DNA of 26,741 nucleotides from Bacillota bacterium (lineage in GTDB: Bacteria; Bacillota; Clostridia; Christensenellales; Aristaeellaceae). The notes beneath the pieces are model-generated. The model worked only from the letters and a program-made list of their open reading frames with translations, was not told the DNA's origin and ran no database searches. Where the stretch lies: positions 1-26,741 of the forward strand of contig JAEZJP010000011.1 in NCBI GenBank assembly GCA_023415715.1. The letters are read 5' to 3'. A program made the position numbers and the translations under genes. Of this stretch, positions 14,096-22,096 are shown in pieces. How positions within the stretch are numbered: the first letter of the stretch is position 1; each line of letters starts with the position of its first letter.

Positions 14096-14614
14096 ATGGA
14101 AGTTGTCAAGGGCCCAGACATCATCCATGAAACGCAATTCGATCATCTTGTGGCAGCATACCAAACCGCGCTGCTGCGTATGTGCTATGTCTGTCTAAAG
14201 GATAGAGCAATGGCAGAGGATGCAGTGCAGGAAACATATCTCAAGGCGTATAAAAGCATTGAGAATTTTCGTGGGGAATGCAGCGAAAAATCGTGGCTGA
14301 TGAAAATCGCCATCAACACTTGCCGCGATATGCAGCGTTCAGGCTGGTTCAAACATATGGATCGGCGCATAACTTTAGAGCTGCTGGTAGAAAAATCTGT
14401 TGTCCCACGGGAAGATGACAGCAATCTGGCAATCGAAATGATGGGTTTGCCAAGCAAGCTGCAGGAAGTCCTATTGCTTTACTACTATCAGGGAATGACG
14501 ATTGCGGAGGTTGGAAAAATACTTGGAATTTCCAAGGTCACCGTTTCTCACAGATTAAAACAAGCCAAAGAAAGGCTGCGTGGCGCATTGAAAGGAGGCG
14601 ATTTGCGTGACTGA
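14096..14614 (+). CDS. ECF-type RNA polymerase sigma factor
   Basis: 172 residues from ATG 14096, with AGGAGG at 14081-14086; the 28-codon extension to 14012 has no ribosome site. Region 2 is seen in FDHLVAAYQTALLRMCYVCL and DRAMAEDAVQETYLKAYKSI (the DAxQEtFlkay core). Region 4 is PSKLQEVLLLYYYQGMTIAEVGKILGIS KVTVSHRLKQAKERLR. The next gene overlaps its stop by 8 bases, as for sigma/anti-sigma pairs. ECF factors of this type answer an envelope signal passed by the partner membrane protein. Its own promoter could not be recognised. Confidence 0.9.
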   Translation: MEVVKGPDIIHETQFDHLVAAYQTALLRMCYVCLKDRAMAEDAVQETYLKAYKSIENFRGECSEKSWLMKIAINTCRDMQRSGWFKHMDRRITLELLVEKSVVPREDDSNLAIEMMGLPSKLQEVLLLYYYQGMTIAEVGKILGISKVTVSHRLKQAKERLRGALKGGDLRD

Positions 14615-15707
14615 ACATGAAGTGCAGGAAAAGATCGTTCGTACTGTCGATACTTGCTTTTCTGATCTGCATGGCGATCCCTTCATCGCGCAGCGCATCC
14701 GAAATGGCGAGGAAGGGGAAATCAAAGTGAAAAAAAAGCTATCGTTTGGATTGGTTCTTGCCATCGTGCTGATACTCACGACTGTGGCGATCGCTATTGC
14801 GGCAAACCAGCTGGGCTGGGTAGACTATTTGGGCAAGAGGTTTGGCGTCACCGTACCCAAGGCGGCGCAGGAGGTGCTGAATGCCACCACGCCGAGTAAG
14901 TTTCAGGTCGGCCCCATGACCTTTACGTTCAATCAACTGCTCACAGACAAACGCATGGTGATGAGCTCTGCTGATATCCACACCACGGATGGCTCCGAGG
15001 TGCTGTACGCAGATGATACGAACGTTTACGAAGCGGTCGATGCCATCAGCAGCACGGTGCTTAAGCGCTACAAGCTGGATTCAGGCATCAGCTGGCTGGA
15101 TGCCGCCAAGCAGTTGAACCTGCCCCTCTATGGCATTCGCGCGCTGGCCGAGATTGGCCAGGAGTATGATGGCGGAGAAGCCATGGAGGATGCGATGTGG
15201 AACGAGGACGGCTCGATCGTATACTTCAGCATGCCCATGCTCAATCCTGGGTTGGTCAAGGATGAGCTGCCCGTGACCCTCTACATGTCTGTAACGCAGT
15301 TCGATCCAAGCACGGGGGAAACCATCGGCGAGTGGAAGACTCGTGAGGATATTACGCTCCCCGTGGCTCCTATGCTTAACGAAAAGACCTATCTGCCGGA
15401 AGGCAATGCTGAGCTGGACAAGATGAAGCTTTCGAGCGTATACGCCGAGCAGTATGCCACAGGCATTTACCTGACCAGCACCTTTACCGTGAAAGAGGGC
15501 ACAACGGCGGATTCAGTGATGGGTGCGCTGTATAGCCTGGTCTTTTCTGACGATGAAGGGAATGTTCTGCCGATGGGCCTCAATCTGTCCGGCTCTGCAT
15601 TAACGGACGATCTGCCCACAGTTAAGCTGGAGACCATGACCTCGCTGGAAACACTGCCAGACAGTCTGATTGTGAGCGACGCAACGGCGAAGATTGCTGT
15701 GAAATAA
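14607..15707 (+). CDS. DUF4179-like single-span membrane protein, putative anti-sigma/sensor
   Basis: 366 residues from GTG 14607, with GGAGG at about 14596-14600, overlapping the sigma gene by 8 bases and so translationally coupled. A ~45-residue cytoplasmic head (TEHEVQEKIVRTVDTCFSDL...) precedes one transmembrane helix (SFGLVLAIVLILTTVAIAIA, about 46-65). A ~300-residue extracellular beta-rich part begins ANQLGWVDYLGKRFG. The layout is that of anti-sigma factors carrying DUF4179-like domains in clostridia. I infer that the head holds the sigma factor until the outer domain receives a signal. No zinc-binding HxxxCxxC anti-sigma motif is visible in the head. Confidence 0.65.
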   Translation: MTEHEVQEKIVRTVDTCFSDLHGDPFIAQRIRNGEEGEIKVKKKLSFGLVLAIVLILTTVAIAIAANQLGWVDYLGKRFGVTVPKAAQEVLNATTPSKFQVGPMTFTFNQLLTDKRMVMSSADIHTTDGSEVLYADDTNVYEAVDAISSTVLKRYKLDSGISWLDAAKQLNLPLYGIRALAEIGQEYDGGEAMEDAMWNEDGSIVYFSMPMLNPGLVKDELPVTLYMSVTQFDPSTGETIGEWKTREDITLPVAPMLNEKTYLPEGNAELDKMKLSSVYAEQYATGIYLTSTFTVKEGTTADSVMGALYSLVFSDDEGNVLPMGLNLSGSALTDDLPTVKLETMTSLETLPDSLIVSDATAKIAVK

Positions 15708-15772
15708 ATGGATGGCAGGCCGAATGTAACTCTTCCTTCATCCGGCCTGACTATATCAGGAGGTAGGAACCT

Positions 15773-16987
15773 ATGAAGCACATTTTCACTTTTCTGCTGA
15801 TGATATGCATTCTGCTTTCTTCGGCTGCACTGGCGGAGGATACCCGTCCGCCCCTGCGGTTGGGCGGAGGGACCTCCGAAACCGGCTATTGGACGGAACA
15901 CGGCATACCGACGACTCATGAAAGCTACGGCTGGGACGATTACATGACGATCGTTAAAAGCGATAACGCCCCTGATCTTTACAACTTCAACACCAGCAGT
16001 GACGATTTTCTAGCATCTAAAAACGCCGGCCTGCTGGCGGACCTGTCGGAAAGCTTGATCATTCGGGCGTGGACGGACCGGCTGCGCCCTGACATCAAGA
16101 GCCTTGTCACCACCGGGGATGGCAAAATTGTCGGGCTTGCAGGATTTGACGGAATTGTGACTTTTTTACCGATGTATTGGCGGCAGGACGCATGGGTCGC
16201 AGCGGGCTTAACGAAGGAGGATGTACCTGGGAGCTACACAGAGCTGCTGGATTTTCTGGAAAAATGGATGGAACGAATCGAGAAAAAGCCTGAGATGGAT
16301 ATTCGTGTCGCGGATACGCTCTCTTCTCACAAAGGCGAGGGAAAAAATAGCTACGTTCGCTGGCTGCTGGATATGCTGATCAACACGTGGGAGATGCAGC
16401 AGTATTACGCGGGAGAAACGCTGAATTTTAATACGCCTGAGTTCATCGCGCTGCTGAAACGCACACAGGACATCGGCTTGCGGCTTTTTAAGGCGGAGCC
16501 AATTGAGAAGAAGGGCCAAAACATGCTGCAGCTGTTTGAAAACTACAACGGCGGGGAGCGTTACAACGCCGGCAGGGACTATGGCCTGTCCCACACCATA
16601 CCTTTCCGTATCACCAGCGGCCAGCCCGAGCTGATGCGGGGAATTGCAAGTATATCTGTCGTTCCTGCGAACAGCCAGTGGATAAGCGAGATCATAGGCC
16701 GTATGGAAAATGACCTTAAGGACAGAGGCCTTAATGGGGGAGGGAACGCGGATCTTCTCACGGACGTTGTGCCCAGAACCTACAACCCCAAGGATGTTTA
16801 CTCCCCCTCCACTGTCACAGCTGGGTATCTTAAAGACTTGGATAACTATACGGGCACAGTATGCTTTGCGCCAATGCGAACGTACATGATGCACGAGGAC
16901 GCATTGGTGAAGTTTTATACGGGCCAATTGTCGGCGGAGAATCTGGCGGCGCAGATCAGCGAACCCAAGCGCGATCCAAACAAGTAG
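15773..16987 (+). CDS. Extracellular solute-binding protein of the family 1 type
   Basis: 404 residues with AGGAGG about 10 bases before ATG 15773. The signal peptide MKHIFTFLLMICILLSSAALA has a type I cleavage site; there is no lipobox Cys. The mature part (DAPDLYNF-like NAPDLYNFNTSSDDFLASKN, AGLLADLSE, YWRQDAWVAAGLTKEDVPGS Y-x-ELLDFLEKW) has the two-lobe binding-protein pattern of carbohydrate ABC systems. No permease or ATPase gene follows; the gene ends next to a long repeat. It lies 65 bases after the DUF4179-like gene and may belong to the sigma regulon, perhaps as a sensor ligand-binder rather than a transporter part. The ligand is unknown. Confidence 0.7.
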   Translation: MKHIFTFLLMICILLSSAALAEDTRPPLRLGGGTSETGYWTEHGIPTTHESYGWDDYMTIVKSDNAPDLYNFNTSSDDFLASKNAGLLADLSESLIIRAWTDRLRPDIKSLVTTGDGKIVGLAGFDGIVTFLPMYWRQDAWVAAGLTKEDVPGSYTELLDFLEKWMERIEKKPEMDIRVADTLSSHKGEGKNSYVRWLLDMLINTWEMQQYYAGETLNFNTPEFIALLKRTQDIGLRLFKAEPIEKKGQNMLQLFENYNGGERYNAGRDYGLSHTIPFRITSGQPELMRGIASISVVPANSQWISEIIGRMENDLKDRGLNGGGNADLLTDVVPRTYNPKDVYSPSTVTAGYLKDLDNYTGTVCFAPMRTYMMHEDALVKFYTGQLSAENLAAQISEPKRDPNK

Positions 16988-17019
16988 GGGAACAAAGGGG
17001 ACGGAGTCGGAGAGACGGG

Positions 17020-17228
17020 GACGCAAGGAGGAGGAAGGGGAGATTTCGATGTCCCCCCTTACCTCCTCCCTGCACTCTCCATAACCCCCTTGAGACGACC
17101 AAGGCTCCGTAGCCGAAGCGCCGCCTGTGGCGGATGAAGCGAGGCGGAGGAGGCTGGCGAAACGAGTAATACGAACGTAGTGAGCAGTGCGACGATTGAG
17201 CCAGATGGGGGGGCGGGCCCTGGACCCA
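17020..17228 (-). repeat. Long dispersed repeat, copy B (inverted)
   Basis: The reverse complement of copy A (12110-12319), matching along its whole length with few differences, from GGACGCAAGGAGGAGG to GGGCCCTGGACCCA. It is preceded by GGGGACGG (16997-17004). It faces copy C across the AbiTii gene. The gap 16988-17338 holds nothing else recognisable; reading frames through it, including the long minus-strand one running into the binding-protein gene, are artefacts. Confidence 0.85.
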
Positions 17229-17338
17229 AGGAAGAAGACGGCATGCAAAGCAAACAACCAAAGTGTACAATTGATAATCGTTCTGCATTTATTGTATATT
17301 CATTATTTTTCTGTAAACCGCACGAACCGTACCTCTGA

Positions 17339-18328
17339 TCACATTAACTGTATGATATCTCCAATCAGAAGATAGGTATGAATTAAGTATCTTGAAGCTT
17401 CATCTTTAGTAAGGCTAGAATGAGTTCCCTTGCATACAGCATTATTTATAGCGTCAAGCCGTTCTCCAATACTCCGCAAATCGGAACCGACAACAGTAGC
17501 ATATGTCTCGCTAATAGATTTGCTTGAAATAAATTGAACAAGTCTATTGATATACTGATCTTTTCCGACTTTTACTGTCTTACCATTTTCGAGTTTTATT
17601 GGCTCATCACTGGGAGGATATATACTATCTGCAAAATCATTCAAAATCCTCCTACAAGAATGAATGGCATTTGCCCAATCCTCAGGATTCTCTGAATCCA
17701 TGCTGTCATAAACAGAAATGAATTTTTTTATCGCCTCAGGGCAAAGTGTCATCAACGTAGTATTAACGGACAAACGAGATTTTGTAAAAATATCTTCCAT
17801 TATATTTCCATATTGTAGCTTATTATATATATCTAGTACATAGTTATATAGGCTTCCGCTTATTTTTCCAATCCATTTTGTTTGATCTGAAACATCTCTT
17901 GCAATAATCTGACGCTCTTTACCATTTTTTATATATCCAATTGCTAATGGAGTCATATCCCCAGAGTACGAAGCGGGGTCTTGTGCAGCTTGTATTCGAA
18001 GCTTGCCCGTATCTATATTCCGCTCAATTTGTGATACCAAGGCTAAATGTGCATACTCGATTCTTTCCCCATTTTCTTCTTTTTGAAAATATCGGCGACC
18101 TGCTATTTTTGAAATTCTCCAAGCATCGGAAGTCATCGAGCCGTCTTTGTTTTCTGGATAACCGGATGCTTCAAAGGTAAATAGTAAAATACCATCTGCA
18201 TCACCTAATAAACGGCAAAGGCGCAGACCTTTCAAAATAATATTTGAAAGAGGGATTTCAGAGAGTTCAATGTTCTTTAATATTTCTTCCGAAAGAGCTG
18301 TGCACTCTTTTATACGGTCACTATTCAC
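17339..18328 (-). CDS. AbiTii-domain abortive-infection protein
   Basis: 329 residues from GTG 18328, with AAAGGGGG 7 bases upstream; the upstream ATG 18403 precedes the promoter and is rejected. The N-terminus (ALSEEILKNIELSEIPLSNI, ILKGLRLCRLLGDADGILLF, TFEASGYPENKDG) is the AbiTii domain signature. The C-terminal half carries VVGSDLRSIGERLDAINNAV CKGTHSSLTKDEASRYLIHT YLLIGDI, a block typical of the same proteins. AbiT of lactococci aborts late phage development in the infected cell; the mechanism is not known to me. The gene is visibly AT-richer than its neighbours, is on the opposite strand, has its own promoter, and sits between inverted ~210-bp repeats. All of this points to acquisition as a cassette. 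Confidence 0.8.
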   Translation of the reverse strand: MNSDRIKECTALSEEILKNIELSEIPLSNIILKGLRLCRLLGDADGILLFTFEASGYPENKDGSMTSDAWRISKIAGRRYFQKEENGERIEYAHLALVSQIERNIDTGKLRIQAAQDPASYSGDMTPLAIGYIKNGKERQIIARDVSDQTKWIGKISGSLYNYVLDIYNKLQYGNIMEDIFTKSRLSVNTTLMTLCPEAIKKFISVYDSMDSENPEDWANAIHSCRRILNDFADSIYPPSDEPIKLENGKTVKVGKDQYINRLVQFISSKSISETYATVVGSDLRSIGERLDAINNAVCKGTHSSLTKDEASRYLIHTYLLIGDIIQLM

Positions 18329-18365
18329 GCTTATTCCCCCTTTAAAAATAAACTTCAACAAAGTA

Positions 18366-18394
18366 ATTGTACCAGACAGGCAGTATCTTTTCAA
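18366..18394 (-). promoter_or_regulatory. Promoter of the AbiTii gene
   Basis: On the minus strand TTGAAA (18394-18389) and TACAAT (18371-18366) are 17 bases apart, giving a start near 18359 and a ~30-base leader to the GTG at 18328. Confidence 0.75.
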
Positions 18395-18475
18395 TCCAAT
18401 CATGGGGACGGTTCCTTCGGTTTGCTCTAAAACATATCCCTGATTCTAAACATACCCGTGCTTTCGTTCCTCTCC

Positions 18476-18862
18476 GTGTCCAGGGCCCGCCCCCCCATCT
18501 GGCTCAATCGTCGTACTGCTCACTACGTTCGTATTGCTCGTTTCGCCAGCCTCCTCCGCCTCGCTTCATCCGCCACAGGCGGCGCTTCGGCTACGGAGCC
18601 TTGGTCGTCTCAAGGGGGTTATGGAGAGTGCAGGGAGGAGGTAACCCGGAGGGCGAGCGCAGCGAGCCTGAAGCCTGCGTAGGCGTAGCCGGAGCAGGCG
18701 GAACGCTGGACTAAAGAGGGACGGCGAAGCCGGACTAGGCGAGAGCCATTAAAAATGGCTGCGCCGTACCCAGTGCCGCGAAGCGGTGATGGGCGGCAAA
18801 GCGAAGCGCAGTTCAGTGCGAAGGGGGGACATCGAAATCCCCCCTTCCTCCTTCTTGCGTCC
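18476..18862 (+). repeat. Long dispersed repeat, copy C, carrying an internal insertion
   Basis: Same orientation as copy A and inverted relative to copy B. It is continuous with the others up to GGAGGTAA (ending 18644) and resumes at GGGGGGACATCG (18823). About 178 extra bases lie between, rich in GCGAAGC/GCTTCGC-type palindromes and with AA at both borders. Preceded by GGGGACGGTTCC (18404-18415). The region 18404-18880 holds no credible gene. Confidence 0.85.
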
Positions 18863-18908
18863 TCGTTTTTGTTTCAGATCAATGTTTCTGCCCAAACCGT
18901 AAGCCCGC

Positions 18909-19049
18909 CTTAAGCAAACGATGATTATATCATCAACGTGTCATTCTGAGGGAGCAAAGCGGCCAAAGAATCTATATGCATCAAGGGTTTCAAGATTCTT
19001 CGCTGCGCTCAGAATGACATATCCCCGAGTAAATCATCATTTGCTTAAG
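18909..19049 (+). mobile_element. MITE-like palindromic element (TGTCATTCTGAG type)
   Basis: Outer arms CTTAAGCAAACGATGATT (18909-18926) and AATCATCATTTGCTTAAG (19032-19049) are complementary with one mismatch. Nested inside are TGTCATTCTGAG (18939-18950) with AAAGAATCT, and AGATTCTT with CTCAGAATGACA (19008-19019). The inner motif TGTCATTCTGAGcg..GAAGAATCT is a widespread bacterial palindromic repeat. There is no coding capacity. Confidence 0.75.
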
Positions 19050-19122
19050 TGCATTTGGTTTGAGAATGCCAAAACTTAGTCTCCCCTGGGTGAATTTGCT
19101 AAAATTCTTTTGGTTTTTTCCC

Positions 19123-19150
19123 TTGACACAGGCTATAAACCTTGTACAAT
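19123..19150 (+). promoter_or_regulatory. Promoter of the lysine-riboswitch transporter operon
   Basis: TTGACA at 19123-19128 and TACAAT at 19145-19150, spacer 16. Transcription would begin near 19157, about 30 bases before the riboswitch. Confidence 0.8.
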
Positions 19151-19184
19151 AAGAATTGAAATCGGGCGATGGGAAACCATGGCT

Positions 19185-19362
19185 CCGATAGAATAGAGGA
19201 GCGGTCAATCAAGAGTATCCCTGCCAGAGCCTTCAACAGGCGTAGACAGCAGGAAGAAAGGGATTGCCGCCGAAATGAAAGGGCCCGTTGAAGCCCTTTC
19301 GTTGGTCGATGAAAGAATATTTCGCCGACTGTCACGGTTTTCCGTGGAGCGCTATTCGACCG
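19185..19362 (+). ncRNA. Lysine riboswitch (L-box)
   Basis: The aptamer landmarks are in order. P1 is GAATAG (19191-19196) with CTATTC (19352-19357). The core AGAGGAGCG is followed by the loop-E-type AAGAGTA, then the GGGAUUGCCGCCGAAAU junction. The last arm CTGTCACGGTTTTCCGTGGA leads into GCGCTAT. Each corresponds to the Bacillus lysC leader (AGAGGTGCG, AAGAGTA, GTCGCCGAAG, CTGTCAAG...CTTGGAGGGCTAT). It is followed by a strong terminator and the transporter genes, so lysine binding should end transcription early. This identifies lysine as the probable transported substrate. Confidence 0.92.
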
Positions 19363-19381
19363 CTTTTATTGTAAGATGGAA

Positions 19382-19417
19382 GCAGCGATTGCGTATTTCC
19401 GCAGTCGCTGCTTTTTT
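19382..19417 (+). terminator. Riboswitch-controlled terminator
   Basis: GCAGCGATTGCG (19382-19393) pairs with CGCAGTCGCTGC (19400-19411), 12 pairs including one G-U, followed by six T (19412-19417). It is the expression platform of the L-box. Confidence 0.92.
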
Positions 19418-19445
19418 CTGTATTATGAACATGGAGGAATCTACT

Positions 19446-20255
19446 ATGAAGAAAACAGTCTCCTTGTTTCTTGCCCTCCTGATGATCTTAACCCTGGGTT
19501 CTGCCATGGCAGAGGGAACCTTCCGCGTCGGCATGGAATGCAACTATGCCCCTTTCAACTGGACCCAAAGCGAGGCCAATGAGTTTACCGCGCCCATCGA
19601 AGGCGGCATAGGTTTCGCAGATGGCTACGATGTGCAGATCGCCAAGAAAATTGCCGAAGGCCTTGGCAAGGAGCTTGTCATTGTGAAGACCGAGTGGGAC
19701 GGCCTGCCCATGGGTGTGGATAGCGGCATGTTTGACGCCATTATCGCCGGCATGAGCCCCACGGCGGAGCGCAAGACCAAACTGGACTTCTCCGAACCCT
19801 ACTACTCCAGCGAGCTGGTTGTGGTGGTCAAGAAGGACAGCAAGTTTGCCGGCGCAAAGGCGCTTGCAGATTTGACGGGCGCCAACATTACCGCCCAGCT
19901 CAACACCTTCCACTACACGGTGATCGACCAGATCCCGGGCGTAGTGAAGGCTACTGCCATGGAAAGCTTTCCCGCCATGATCGTGGCAGTGCGCAGCGGC
20001 TTTGTGGATGGCTATATTGCAGAGCGGCCCGGCGCGGAAGCGGATGTGATGGCCAACCCCGACCTTTGCTACGTCGCCTTTGAACAGGGCAATGGCTTCC
20101 AAACCTCTCCGGAAGATGTGGCAATTGCCGTCGGACTGAAGATGGGCAGCACACTTACAGCCGAAATCAACAAGATTTTGGCCGGCCTGGATGATGCCAC
20201 CCGCCTGCAAATGATGCTGGATGCCACCGGCCGCCAGCCCCTCACGCAACAATAA
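19446..20255 (+). CDS. Amino-acid ABC transporter substrate-binding protein, probably for lysine
   Basis: 269 residues from ATG 19446, with GGAGG at 19433-19437; the in-frame extension to 19275 lies inside the riboswitch and is rejected. The signal peptide MKKTVSLFLALLMILTLGSAMA is followed by a family 3 binding-protein body: FRVGMECNYAPFNW, FADGYDVQIAKKIAEGLGKE, WDGLPMGVDSGMFDAIIAGM SPTAERKTKLDFSEPYY, and near the end GNGFQTSPEDVAIAVGLKMG. The extracellular protein delivers its ligand to the permease encoded 105 bases downstream. Lysine specificity is inferred from the L-box leader; arginine or ornithine cannot be excluded. Confidence 0.9.
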   Translation: MKKTVSLFLALLMILTLGSAMAEGTFRVGMECNYAPFNWTQSEANEFTAPIEGGIGFADGYDVQIAKKIAEGLGKELVIVKTEWDGLPMGVDSGMFDAIIAGMSPTAERKTKLDFSEPYYSSELVVVVKKDSKFAGAKALADLTGANITAQLNTFHYTVIDQIPGVVKATAMESFPAMIVAVRSGFVDGYIAERPGAEADVMANPDLCYVAFEQGNGFQTSPEDVAIAVGLKMGSTLTAEINKILAGLDDATRLQMMLDATGRQPLTQQ

Positions 20256-20360
20256 TCCTTCACGGCTGCTTTCAGGGAACGGACAGTTTGGTTCATCGCC
20301 TGCTGCCGTTCCCTTTCCGCTTGTTTTCCGTTATCCCATTGCCCGCAAGGAGTGAACTTG

Positions 20361-21155
20361 ATGCCCACCACCAACAATTTCTTAGACTGGGTGCTGTTTA
20401 TTTTGCAAAAATACGGCCCCTTGTTCTGGGCAGGAACCAAAAATACTTTGCTGGTCGCGCTCAGCGGGACCATCATTGGCTTTGTGATTGGCCTTTTTGT
20501 TGCCATTTTGCGTACTATTCCCGTAAAGCCCAAGGATCCCTGGTTTATAAAGGCTCTCGTGAAAGGCCTGTCCTTTTTGCTGGGCATTTACATTGAAGTT
20601 TTCCGTGGCACGCCGATGATCGTGCAGGCCATGGTTATTTTCTATGGCGCGCTGCAGTTCCTCAACATCCGTATGGATGTCATGACAGCCGCTATTTTTA
20701 TTGTTTCCATCAACACCGGCGCATACATGGCGGAAATTATTCGCGGCGGCATCATCAGCGTGGACAAAGGCCAAAAGGAAGCCGCACACGCTATCGGCAT
20801 GACGCATTTCCAGGGCATGATCTTTGTGGTGCTGCCCCAGGCGGTTCGCAACATCATGCCCTCCATCGGCAATGAATTCGTGGTGAACATCAAGGATTCC
20901 AGCGTGCTGAACGTTATCTCCGTCACCGAGCTGTACTTTATGAGCAAGTCCGCCGCAGGCAGCTATATGCGCTACTTTGAGGTGTTCTTCATCACGGCCA
21001 TCATTTACTTGATTCTAACCTTTACCGTAACGCGCATTTTGCGCTTCCTGGAGAAAAAGATGGACGGTAAAAACACCTACACCATCCACGGTTCCCAAAC
21101 AAGCAGCCGCAGCGCAATCACGCTGCCAAAGGGAGGTGGAAAGCTTGGAGAATAA
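20361..21155 (+). CDS. Polar amino-acid ABC transporter permease (HisM/GlnP type)
   Basis: 264 residues from ATG 20361, with AAGGAG at 20347-20352. Hydrophobic helices include TLLVALSGTIIGFVIGLFVA, GLSFLLGIYIEVFRGTPMIV and a last one near FFITAIIYLILTFTVTRIL. The ATPase-docking EAA loop is EAAHAIGMTHFQGMIFVVLP. RGTPMIVQ and the EAA loop are diagnostic for the His/Glu/Gln/Arg/opine permease family. As the only permease gene in the operon it probably works as a homodimer. It overlaps the ATPase gene by 11 bases. Confidence 0.9.
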   Translation: MPTTNNFLDWVLFILQKYGPLFWAGTKNTLLVALSGTIIGFVIGLFVAILRTIPVKPKDPWFIKALVKGLSFLLGIYIEVFRGTPMIVQAMVIFYGALQFLNIRMDVMTAAIFIVSINTGAYMAEIIRGGIISVDKGQKEAAHAIGMTHFQGMIFVVLPQAVRNIMPSIGNEFVVNIKDSSVLNVISVTELYFMSKSAAGSYMRYFEVFFITAIIYLILTFTVTRILRFLEKKMDGKNTYTIHGSQTSSRSAITLPKGGGKLGE

Positions 21156-21894
21156 TCAAAAGTACGACGGCCCTGTTTTAGAAATTGAGCACCTTAACAA
21201 GCGCTTTGGAGACAATGAGGTGCTAAGGGACATATCCTTTTCCGTTGCGGAAGGGGACATTACCTGCATCATCGGCGCATCCGGATCCGGGAAAAGCACA
21301 CTTTTGCGCTGCATCAACTACCTGGAGCAGCCTACCGCAGGTTTGATTCACTTCCATGGCAAAAACGCGGAAACCGGGTGGACCCGGGCCATGTTCCACG
21401 CCAAGGTCGGGATGGTGTTCCAATCCTTTAACCTGTTCAATAACATGACCGCACTGGAAAACTGCATGACAGGGCAAACCCATGTGCTCAAGCGCGATCC
21501 CAAAAAAGCCAAGGAAAACGCACTTTTGTACCTGGAAAAGGTGGGTATGCGCCCTTACCAGGACGCCCGCCCCGCCCAGCTCTCCGGCGGACAGAAACAG
21601 CGGGTGGCCATTGCCCGCGCCCTTGCCATGGACCCCGAAGTGCTGCTTTTTGACGAGCCTACGAGCGCATTGGACCCGGAAATGGTCGGCGAGGTACTCA
21701 CCGTGATTCGGAATTTGGCCAAGAGTGGCCTCACCATGCTGGTGGTGACCCATGAAATGAGCTTTGCCCGGGATGTATGCAGCCGTGTCATTTTCATGGA
21801 TGACGGCATGATTGTGGAAGACAGCTCGCCGGAAGAGATATTCAGCAATCCAAAGCAGTTAAGGACTAGGGAGTTTTTGAGCAGGATACTGTGA
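21145..21894 (+). CDS. Polar amino-acid ABC transporter ATPase
   Basis: 249 residues from TTG 21145, which GGGAGG (21131-21136) serves at normal spacing; GTG 21136 overlaps that ribosome site. All nucleotide-binding motifs are present: Walker A GASGSGKST (about 44-52), Q-loop VFQSFNLFNNMTALEN, signature LSGGQKQR (about 146-153), Walker B VLLFDEPTSALDPEM, and switch His in VTHEMSFARD. The PTSALDPE form is typical of GlnQ/HisP-type ATPases. It completes the lysine-riboswitch operon (binding protein, permease, ATPase). The rare TTG start inside the permease end suggests translational coupling. Confidence 0.92.
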   Translation: MENNQKYDGPVLEIEHLNKRFGDNEVLRDISFSVAEGDITCIIGASGSGKSTLLRCINYLEQPTAGLIHFHGKNAETGWTRAMFHAKVGMVFQSFNLFNNMTALENCMTGQTHVLKRDPKKAKENALLYLEKVGMRPYQDARPAQLSGGQKQRVAIARALAMDPEVLLFDEPTSALDPEMVGEVLTVIRNLAKSGLTMLVVTHEMSFARDVCSRVIFMDDGMIVEDSSPEEIFSNPKQLRTREFLSRIL

Positions 21895-21911
21895 TACAGG
21901 GGACTGACCCA

Positions 21912-22046
21912 GGGGACGGCAGACTGTGTCAAAACGCCAAAATCGCCTTTAATAACACAATATACTATATGAAGCAAGACATAATTATACCATATATAGT
22001 ATAGCGTGAGTCGAGGCTTTTGGTTTTGACACAGTCTGACGTCCCC
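21912..22046 (+). mobile_element. Complete MITE-like element of the GGGGACGG family
   Basis: Terminal arms of 23 bases (21912-21934 and 22024-22046) are complementary at all but one position; they contain CAGACTGTGTCAAAA / TTTTGACACAGTCTG. A second inverted pair, TATACTATATG (21961-21971) and CATATATAGTATA (21991-22003), sits in the middle, so the whole 135 bases can fold into one long hairpin. No coding capacity. Pieces of the same ends recur at 10578 and 12068. Confidence 0.8.
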
Positions 22047-22096
22047 ATGCCACTTCCTGGGCAGGATGGAATAAAGCTGGGAAAGGAGGATGCCCA

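Noticed and set aside
16208..17257. 349-codon minus-strand frame
   Set aside because: It is antisense to the solute-binding protein gene and starts inside repeat copy B. No ribosome site, and the part from the repeat is the same translation seen from copies A and C.
17187..17375. Small plus-strand frame spanning the end of repeat copy B
   Set aside because: Half of it is repeat, there is no ribosome site, and the rest overlaps the AbiTii 3' end.
19488..20252. 254-codon minus-strand frame opposite the binding protein
   Set aside because: A high-G+C third-position shadow of the plus-strand gene, rich in His and Gly, with no recognisable domain or ribosome site.
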